DNA of 64,000 bases. Origin: Cyanobium sp. N.Huapi 1H5 (lineage in GTDB: Bacteria; Cyanobacteriota; Cyanobacteriia; PCC-6307; Cyanobiaceae). Under the pieces are notes generated by a model. The model ran no database searches. It was not told the origin of the DNA and saw only the letters and a program-made list of their open reading frames with translations. Positions 7,737 to 14,225 of this stretch are shown piece after piece. Within the stretch, counting starts at the first letter, position 1. Each line of letters begins with the position of its first letter. The stretch spans positions 62,001-126,000 of the forward strand of contig NZ_JAGQBH010000005.1 in assembly GCF_024345535.1 (NCBI RefSeq). The letters are read 5' to 3'. Both the position numbers and the translations under genes were made by a program.

Positions 7737-8146
7737 AGATCTGGGTCCAGCATGGCTCCGAGCACTCCGCGAATCTCGTCATGATTGGGCACTTCGAGAA
7801 CGTCGCTGATGCGATGAAGGCAAAAGAGATCATCGACACACTGACGCAGCAAGTACGCGAGGAAGAGTTGGACGGCACCCGGACCATCGGTCATCGGTCG
7901 GAGCGGTACGGCGACGCGATGCTCGACCTTCTTGGGAAGCTAGACATTGGGTCGATCGGGCCGAGCGAACTCGAGCAGTTTTCATACGAGGTCGACATCA
8001 AAGCGGAGGGGAACGACCTCGTTCTGACGACTGAGGAACTCGACATTTCGGCGTTCCTCAAGGTGATGTTCCTGAATGGCGCACGCGTCGAGGTCTACTC
8101 GGCGCACGACTACCCTGACAGCGAGCACGGCCGGGGGCGCCGATGA
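7733..8146 (+). CDS. Small soluble partner protein (DUF6375-like), island gene 2
   Basis: A 137-residue protein opening MKIWVQHGSEHSANLVMIGH. The GSEHSANLVMIG start and the following AMKAKEIIDTL helix recall a domain of unknown function that I associate with DUF6375; this is from memory and unverified. The rest is acidic with alternating strands and helices, for example SYEVDIKAEGNDLVLTTEELDISAFLKVMFLNGARVEVYSAHDY, which might form a compact alpha/beta fold. There is no transmembrane segment, metal motif or leader-peptide-like cleavage site. It is coupled to the radical SAM gene by an ATGA overlap and ends 13 bases before the NTPase gene. It may be the substrate, adaptor or regulator of its neighbours. 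Confidence 0.7.
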   Translation: MKIWVQHGSEHSANLVMIGHFENVADAMKAKEIIDTLTQQVREEELDGTRTIGHRSERYGDAMLDLLGKLDIGSIGPSELEQFSYEVDIKAEGNDLVLTTEELDISAFLKVMFLNGARVEVYSAHDYPDSEHGRGRR

Positions 8147-8159
8147 GCATAGAACTGCT

Positions 8160-11100
8160 ATGCCAGCGCTGAACTGGGACATCTTCGCGGGGCTACCGGG
8201 GAGCGCGGAGAAGAACTTCGAACTGCTCTGCCGGGGTATCGTGCGCCAGAACTTCGGCAGCTACGGTATCTTTCGTGCTCTCGCGAACCAGCCCGGAGTT
8301 GAGTTCCACCTCAAGCTCGACAACCCCTGCGATGCGCTCGGTGATCCAGGGCGTTGGTGGGGCTGGCAGTGCAAGTGGTACAACCTCGCAGCGAACGGCG
8401 CACTGGGATCGACTAGGCGAACGAAGATCGAGGAAGGGCTAAGCAAGACTGAAGAGCACCTGCCCGACCTCACGGACTGGGTGCTGTGGACGCGCCGGAC
8501 GCTTACGAAGGACGACCAAGAATGGTTCAATGGTCTGGCGTCCAAGATGAGACTGCACCTGTGGACGGGTGACGAGGTCGATAACCTTCTAGCCGGGCCG
8601 GCCGCAGTTCTTCGCGGCACCTACTTCGGCGAGCTGGTTCTAACACCCGACATCCTGCGCGAGCGTCACGAACAGGCTGTCGCTCCGATTCGAGCACGAT
8701 GGCAGCCCAACGTGCATCACGTCGGTGAAATCGAGCGCGAGCTGCGGCGCATGCTCGGTGAAGTGGAAGCGTGGAGCACGCTTCGCGAGCTCGCGACCGA
8801 ACTGCGCGCCAGCGCGGAGGCAGTGGAATCCTCGCCAGCCGTGCCTGCTCCGCTTAAACCGTTCGTGACGGGCGTCGTCGCCACGTCCCGGCAATCGGCA
8901 GACACCCTGGACAGGGTCGCGGCAGTCATCGGCGTCGGCGACCTGGACCTCCTTCGTGACGAGCTCACCGCTCGGCCACGCGCGCTTCCTGCCGAGGTGG
9001 CAACGGCCCCAAGGAGGCTTCGTGCAAGCAACCACCGTGCGGGGCTCTATGCGACGAACGCCGTGGCGGGGTGCCACGATGAGTTGCTGCTGCTGAACGA
9101 GGTTGAGGCAGGCTTCTCTTCACGGCTCGTCGTGCTCATTGCGCCCGCTGGCTGCGGGAAGACGCACCTGTCGGCGCAACTTACGGCCGGAACGACTGCT
9201 CGCCCACCCGGATTTCTTCTTCACGGTCGCGACCTCCACGCGAGTCACACACTCGACGATTTAGCTCGTCGTGTGACAATCGCAGCGCAGCCTGTGCCGA
9301 GCATGGAGGCACTTCTCGCGGCAGTTGATGCTGCCGGACAACGTGCTCAGAAGCGTCTCCCCATTTTCATCGACGGCCTGAATGAGTCGGAAGATCCGAG
9401 GACGTGGAAGCCGCTGCTCGCCGCCCTGGAGACCACACTCGCGAAGTACCCGTACGTGCTGCTCATTTGCACGTTGCGCCCCGAGTTTGTGAGCGACGCT
9501 GTTCCTGAAGCAACCCGACGTGTTGAGATCAAGGATTACGGCGACGCGACCCTTGGTGCAATTCTTGCGCACTTCCGGCATTGGAGGATCGACGCCACCG
9601 ACGCCTACTTGCCCAGTTTCCTGCGCCATCCGCTCACACTCCGACTCTTCTGCGAGGTGACGAACCCCACCCGGCAGCAGGTCGTCGGGCTCGGCGCGAT
9701 GCCGGGTTCTTTGGCATCGCTCTTCGAGCGCTACCTAGAGCAAGTGGGCGTTCGAGTCGTTGAGCTCGCCTCACGCACGCACCGGTTCTTCGCGCAGGAC
9801 GTCAACGCGGCTATCGCGGCCATAGCGAACAAGCTGTGGGAGTCCCAAGCTAGGGCCATCGAGCTTGGTGAGCTTCAAGCCATGCTCGGAGATGCGCAGC
9901 GCCCGTGGGACCAGAGCATGGTGCGCGCGTTGGAGCATGAGGGCGTTCTGCTCCGGATGCCTTCAAACGGTAGCGATACGTTCGTACCGGTGTACGACAT
10001 GCTCGGTGGCCACATCATCGCCAACGCGCTGCTGGCGAGACACGGCCATAGCAGCTTCGAGACGTGGATCAAGGATCCTTCCACGACGACGCTGCTGTCT
10101 GGAAGCCACGGCGTTCGGCACCCGCTCGCGGATGACGTCCTCGGCTCGTTGGTTGGACAGGTCCCTCGTCGGTTCTACGCGAAGCAACTCTGGCAGTTGG
10201 TGGAGGAGCCGCTGCGTGGACGAGCGCTGCGATTGGCGGCGCACCTCGAACCCGCGTTCCTCGATGCGGTGACCATCGACGCGCTGATCGGCCTCGTTAG
10301 GACCGGAGATAATGAGATCCTTGACCGCCTGTGGCAGGTACGCGGCGCGCAAGGTCACCCGCTGAACGCCGAGGGGCTGGATCAAGCACTGCGAACGATG
10401 TCGGTCGCGGATCGCGATCTTCGGTGGACGGAGTGGGTCCGCAGGAACCATGACGACGTTTTGGGCAGAGGTCGAAGCTTGCTCCGCGACCTCGAGACTC
10501 TGGGCGGGCGCTGGCGAGGCGGGAACGTTCGTACGGGCGATAGGCTGCGCGCGCGCTGGGTTATGTGGACGCTCACGAGCACCGTTCGACGGCTGCGCGA
10601 TCAGGCGACATGCGCTCTGTATTGGTTCGGACGCGCCGATCCCGAAGGGCTCTTCGCGCTGACCATCGATTCGCTGCCGGTAAACGACGCCTATGTGGGC
10701 GAGAGGATGCTCGCGGCCGCATACGGCGTGGTGATGAGCCATCAGAGGGTAGACGCTGACTTTGGAGATCCTCTACGGCCGCTTCTCGAACAGCTTGCGT
10801 CGGCGCTCGTGGGGCAGTCGGCGACCGCACCGACGAACCACTATCTCGCGCGGCACTACGTACGGGGCATCGTCGCTTTCGCCGCGAAGTTCTACCCGGC
10901 CTCGAGGCCCTTCTCGCTTAGCGGCACATGGGCGTTCGCCGCACCGAGGCCAGTCCACGTACTCCCCGAAGGAGCCCTAGGAGCCGACGAAGCAGGGCGA
11001 ACGCTTCGCATGGACTTCGAGAACTACACGCTGGGAAGGCTGTTCGCCGATCGTGGGAACTACGACATGAACCACGCGGGGCATCAGGCCGCCGTGGCTC

Positions 11101-12278
11101 ATGTACGCGGGGTTGTGTGGGCGCTCGGATGGAGAACGGCGACGTTCGACGCGCTGGACAAAGGGATCGCCGAGGACGCCTATCGCCACGGTCGTGGAGA
11201 TCGATCGCTCGTAGAGCGCTACGGGAAGAAGTATGGGTGGATCGGCTTCTTCACGTATGCCGGGATCCTCGATGACCAAGCGCTGTTGCCGCATGAGAGA
11301 CCCTTCTCCGCCGTCGACATCGATCCTTCGTTTCCGGAGAAGCCACCGAGCGACGGTTCTTCTTCCGTTCCGGAGGTGTGGCTATCGCCGAGCATCGCAA
11401 GTCACGAGAGTTGGATGCGCGCCTGCGCGACCTCTCTGCCTGTCGGCATCATTCGTCGTGAGAGCATCGGAGGGCACATTGGACCATGGCTCGCCGTTCA
11501 TGGGTACCTCAGCGCCGAAGACAGGGTGCTTGGTCGCAGTGCGCGGGCATTCCTCTCAGCGTTGGTGCTCTCGAATGGGCACGAGCCACGACTCGTGGCT
11601 GCTCTGAAGGCTGGGGTCCGCCCCTGGGGAACTCGTGACGTGCCGAGTGACCACTACACCTTCGCGGGCGAGATCCCATGGCACCCAGACTTCGCCTCTG
11701 CGGCTCTCGCTGAGGGCGCGTACCGCGAGCACGTTCGGACAGGCACTCAAGCCGTCGACCTGGAGGTCGTTGCTCACGACTACGCCTGGGAGAGCAACCA
11801 CAGTGAGATGAATCGCGCGCGGAGTGCCCGCGTGCCATCTCAGCTCTTCTCTGCGCACTTCAACCTGCGCGGCCTCGCTCAGTCGTTCGATCAGGTCCTC
11901 CCCGACGGAAGCCCTGCGGCGATCACGCTCAGCGGCGTCGATGGCCTCGTGGGAGACGTTGTCTACATTCGGGAGGACCTGCTTCGGCAATACGTTGCCT
12001 CCCGCGCCATCGTGTGGTTCGTTTTCGGTGAGCGTGAGCTAAGACCCTATCCACCTTCACCGCCGCAATGGCTCATGGACGCTCAGCAGCAACAGACGAA
12101 CTCCTGGCAACAGGTTTTTACCGAGGCCGACGTCTTCCACAATGGGACACCAGCTCGAAGCAGGATGGCATCCGGGCGGCAGGCGGCGAAGCCGAGCACA
12201 GCGAAGAAGCGCTCCGGCAAGAAGGCTACGAAGCAGCCAACTCCCAAGGGTGCGAAGCGGTCCAAAAGGAAGCCGTGA
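8160..12278 (+). CDS. Large PD-(D/E)XK nuclease-like STAND/NACHT NTPase, island gene 3
   Basis: A 1372-residue multidomain protein. Residues about 15-110 look like a restriction-endonuclease fold: GVEFHLKL (46-53), Asp62 in GDPG and WGWQCKWY with QxK at 70-72. A helical linker leads to a P-loop NTPase: Walker A APAGCGKTHL (Lys334), Walker B PIFIDGLNE (Asp405), CTLRPEF and the STAND/NACHT-type LRHPLTLRLFCE. The long C-terminal half carries ENYTLGRLF, RGNYD (965-969) and ERYGKKYGWI (1019-1028) and probably acts as sensor. The last 37 residues are Lys/Arg-rich. Nuclease-STAND fusions such as Avs proteins sense phage proteins and then cut DNA; that role is inferred here. ATG 8160 is preferred over 8076, which overlaps gene 2. 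A 9-codon frame (8143-8172) overlaps the start. Confidence 0.85.
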   Translation: MPALNWDIFAGLPGSAEKNFELLCRGIVRQNFGSYGIFRALANQPGVEFHLKLDNPCDALGDPGRWWGWQCKWYNLAANGALGSTRRTKIEEGLSKTEEHLPDLTDWVLWTRRTLTKDDQEWFNGLASKMRLHLWTGDEVDNLLAGPAAVLRGTYFGELVLTPDILRERHEQAVAPIRARWQPNVHHVGEIERELRRMLGEVEAWSTLRELATELRASAEAVESSPAVPAPLKPFVTGVVATSRQSADTLDRVAAVIGVGDLDLLRDELTARPRALPAEVATAPRRLRASNHRAGLYATNAVAGCHDELLLLNEVEAGFSSRLVVLIAPAGCGKTHLSAQLTAGTTARPPGFLLHGRDLHASHTLDDLARRVTIAAQPVPSMEALLAAVDAAGQRAQKRLPIFIDGLNESEDPRTWKPLLAALETTLAKYPYVLLICTLRPEFVSDAVPEATRRVEIKDYGDATLGAILAHFRHWRIDATDAYLPSFLRHPLTLRLFCEVTNPTRQQVVGLGAMPGSLASLFERYLEQVGVRVVELASRTHRFFAQDVNAAIAAIANKLWESQARAIELGELQAMLGDAQRPWDQSMVRALEHEGVLLRMPSNGSDTFVPVYDMLGGHIIANALLARHGHSSFETWIKDPSTTTLLSGSHGVRHPLADDVLGSLVGQVPRRFYAKQLWQLVEEPLRGRALRLAAHLEPAFLDAVTIDALIGLVRTGDNEILDRLWQVRGAQGHPLNAEGLDQALRTMSVADRDLRWTEWVRRNHDDVLGRGRSLLRDLETLGGRWRGGNVRTGDRLRARWVMWTLTSTVRRLRDQATCALYWFGRADPEGLFALTIDSLPVNDAYVGERMLAAAYGVVMSHQRVDADFGDPLRPLLEQLASALVGQSATAPTNHYLARHYVRGIVAFAAKFYPASRPFSLSGTWAFAAPRPVHVLPEGALGADEAGRTLRMDFENYTLGRLFADRGNYDMNHAGHQAAVAHVRGVVWALGWRTATFDALDKGIAEDAYRHGRGDRSLVERYGKKYGWIGFFTYAGILDDQALLPHERPFSAVDIDPSFPEKPPSDGSSSVPEVWLSPSIASHESWMRACATSLPVGIIRRESIGGHIGPWLAVHGYLSAEDRVLGRSARAFLSALVLSNGHEPRLVAALKAGVRPWGTRDVPSDHYTFAGEIPWHPDFASAALAEGAYREHVRTGTQAVDLEVVAHDYAWESNHSEMNRARSARVPSQLFSAHFNLRGLAQSFDQVLPDGSPAAITLSGVDGLVGDVVYIREDLLRQYVASRAIVWFVFGERELRPYPPSPPQWLMDAQQQQTNSWQQVFTEADVFHNGTPARSRMASGRQAAKPSTAKKRSGKKATKQPTPKGAKRSKRKP

Positions 12279-12312
12279 ACACATCAGGCGGAAGGAGCCT
12301 GTCGAGCCGGCC

Positions 12313-12374
12313 GCTAACAACCGGTTGCAGCGGACGGCCCGCTGCGCGGCCCGCCGCTGAACCGGAACGTTAGC
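12313..12374 (+). repeat. Integron attC-like recombination site
   Basis: A 62-base imperfect inverted repeat begins GCTAAC and ends GTTAGC. The inner arms CCGGTT and AACCGG are separated from the outer arms by unequal spacers (2 against 3 bases), and a central stem CAGCGG...CCGCTG encloses a GC-rich loop. Outer core sites, unequal spacer and central hairpin are the attC (59-base element) architecture. It lies 34 bases after the NTPase stop and 8 bases before the next frame, the usual position between integron cassettes. The final core reads GTTAGCC rather than the strict GTTRRRY. No integrase gene is in the window. Confidence 0.75.
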
Positions 12375-12382
12375 CGAATTAA

Positions 12383-13357
12383 GTGATACCCACCATGAAA
12401 CCTTTTCATCTCAGTAACGAGGAAATCATTTTCTGGGTGACCGTTCTGACAGCGTGGGCTACAATAATCAGCCTTGCATATACCGCTTTAACTTTTCGCC
12501 TTAAGTCGGGAATGCAGATAAGAGGCAGCTATGGTCTAGTTGCCTCAAGTGTTTCATGCAATGACGGGTACATAAAAAGCATCACTCTTGAGAATCTGAA
12601 AGATAAAGCAGTAGTCATTTACGAAATTTGCTTAAGGCTCGCTTCAAATTGCTATTTGGTATTAGAAACCCTTGAGGCTGACCCATTAATTTTAAAACCC
12701 TTTGAGGTGTACACCAAGGAGTACGACCCAGTGGACTTTTATGGCATGAGCATGAAGACTCTCGATCTCAGGCCAATGTTCAAAGCAGAGAGAATGAATA
12801 AGATCAGAATTGTCTTGTCGACAGGAGAAGGTCTGTATCATGTTAAGCAATCAATTCGGATTAGAAGGGCATATGAGTTGTTCTTTAAGAACTACCTTAC
12901 TGCAATAGCTCAGCCGATACGATTAACCCACGAAGGAAGGGCGTATGGTGGAAACGCAATATATCTCTTAGAGCTTGTCGATTCTAAGGGTGAAGAGGCT
13001 TGTGTTCCAATTTATCCTGAAGACTATAGGGTGAAGAGGTTTAGAGACTTTCCTCTAACGCGTGAGTCCCTTATTTCTCGAGACAGTTTAGAGAAGTATT
13101 TGCAATCTAAGCAAGAGGAGGGGGTTCTCAAATGCGCCAGACTGAATGTCATTGATATGCAGGCAAGAAGGGAGATGCTCTACGCAGATTACAATCGAAA
13201 TCCAATCATAGTTAAACCCATGAGCAAGATAGCCCATGAGCTAATTGGCTTTGCCTATACAGTACTAGGAATGCAAAGAACTCATGGAGAAATCGGCGAG
13301 CTCGCTCTAGGATCAGTACCAAGCCCATGTTTTGCAGAAGGCTCAGGGCAGCTCTGA
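12383..13357 (+). CDS. AT-rich membrane-anchored protein of unknown function, island gene 4
   Basis: A 324-residue protein with strikingly lower GC and different codon use from every other gene here, so it is very likely acquired from a different source. One N-terminal hydrophobic segment (about residues 12-36, IIFWVTVLTAWATIISLAYTA) is followed by a soluble region. That region starts with an Ig-like beta-rich stretch (IRGSYGLVASSVSCNDGYIKSITLENLKDKAVVIYEI...) and continues with mixed helices. I do not recognise a family. Single N-terminal TM proteins of this kind occur in mobile islands, but no effector motif is visible. It starts at ATG 12383 (or 12395) right after the attC-like site, as a cassette gene would. 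Its link to the three upstream genes is uncertain. Confidence 0.75.
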   Translation: MIPTMKPFHLSNEEIIFWVTVLTAWATIISLAYTALTFRLKSGMQIRGSYGLVASSVSCNDGYIKSITLENLKDKAVVIYEICLRLASNCYLVLETLEADPLILKPFEVYTKEYDPVDFYGMSMKTLDLRPMFKAERMNKIRIVLSTGEGLYHVKQSIRIRRAYELFFKNYLTAIAQPIRLTHEGRAYGGNAIYLLELVDSKGEEACVPIYPEDYRVKRFRDFPLTRESLISRDSLEKYLQSKQEEGVLKCARLNVIDMQARREMLYADYNRNPIIVKPMSKIAHELIGFAYTVLGMQRTHGEIGELALGSVPSPCFAEGSGQL

Positions 13358-13565
13358 AGCGCTTATGGAGATTTCGTTAGATGTGGTGTGTCATCCTGCA
13401 CTCAGCGAGGATCGGCTAACAATGCCATACACCTGAGCCGCCTCCAAATCATTCTGTAATGATCTCTAGGCTTACTGCGGCCAGATGATTACAAGCGTTC
13501 AGCTTGTCAACAAGCCCAGTATCTTCATCGAGCCACCGCCTTATCAATGCAGATCAGGTGTGCCT
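13358..13565. other. Non-coding right edge of the island
   Basis: About 210 bases of intermediate composition between the AT-rich gene and the host gene ending at 13566. Two integron-like core motifs occur: GTTAGAT at 13376-13382 and GGCTAACAATGCC at 13414-13426. They are in the wrong order for a single attC and no matching arms were found. A small inverted repeat ACAAGC/GCTTGT lies at about 13491-13507. I see no tRNA end, IS remnant or terminator. Confidence 0.5.
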
Positions 13566-14111
13566 TCAGGCCATAGGCACATGCTCCACAAACACAAGCC
13601 TTCGGCCGGTCTTGGTGCTGGTCATGCTGTGGCGCGGGGCTGGACCATCGATGGCGTATTCCTCGCACTCGGCGATCACCAGTTGTAGCTCTGCGCCGTC
13701 CGGTTCGGGCAGATCGATCCGCCCGTCCCAGAGCGGCGGACGCAGCCAGAGCTGTTCCGCCCCGACCCCAAGGGCCAGGGCTTCGGCGAAACGGCGTTCG
13801 GCGATCAGCTCGCGGCCCAGTGCCAGCCGTTCCGGTGCCGGGGCGAATGGTCCGCCGGCCCGCTCCCCGTCGGCGGCAACGCCGTCGCCGATCCGGACCC
13901 TGCCGAAATTGGATCCGAGCGTGGGTTCCAGCCGTTCCAGCCACACCTCCACCACCGGTTTTGGCGTCACCGGCGTGACCTGATTCACCTGCCCGCTCTG
14001 AACGTCGATTTCGGAGCGCGGCCGCACCTCGCGCGAGCGTCCGCCTGCGGGGTCGCGGCTCCGCATCCAGCCCATCTCCTCCTGGCCTTCCAGCGCGATG
14101 GCCTTCATCAA
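13566..14111 (-). CDS. Conserved hypothetical protein
   Basis: A 181-residue GC-rich frame with host-like composition. It opens MMKAIALEGQEEMGWMRSRD and ends GRRLVFVEHVPMA. The middle PKPVVEVWLERLEPTLGSNFGRVRIGDG and LALGRELIAERRFAEALALGVGAEQLWLRPPLWDGRIDLP look like real protein, with a beta-strand-rich domain and a helical pair. I do not recognise a family, and no signal peptide or membrane segment is seen. It is the first host-like gene right of the island and divergent from the helicase at 14226, with about 115 bases between. A downstream ATG at residue 13 (MGWMRS) is also possible. An overlapping frame on the same strand (13525-14130) looks like its shadow. Confidence 0.6.
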   Translation of the reverse strand: MMKAIALEGQEEMGWMRSRDPAGGRSREVRPRSEIDVQSGQVNQVTPVTPKPVVEVWLERLEPTLGSNFGRVRIGDGVAADGERAGGPFAPAPERLALGRELIAERRFAEALALGVGAEQLWLRPPLWDGRIDLPEPDGAELQLVIAECEEYAIDGPAPRHSMTSTKTGRRLVFVEHVPMA

Positions 14112-14225
14112 GCCCGCTGGCCGAGCTCAAGGGCAGGCGTGCTGGTGCTCAACCCATTCTCGCGCATCGGCTCCCACGGCGCCTGAGCCGCGCGCCCCGG
14201 GGCGGCCGCGCCATAGGATCACCCG

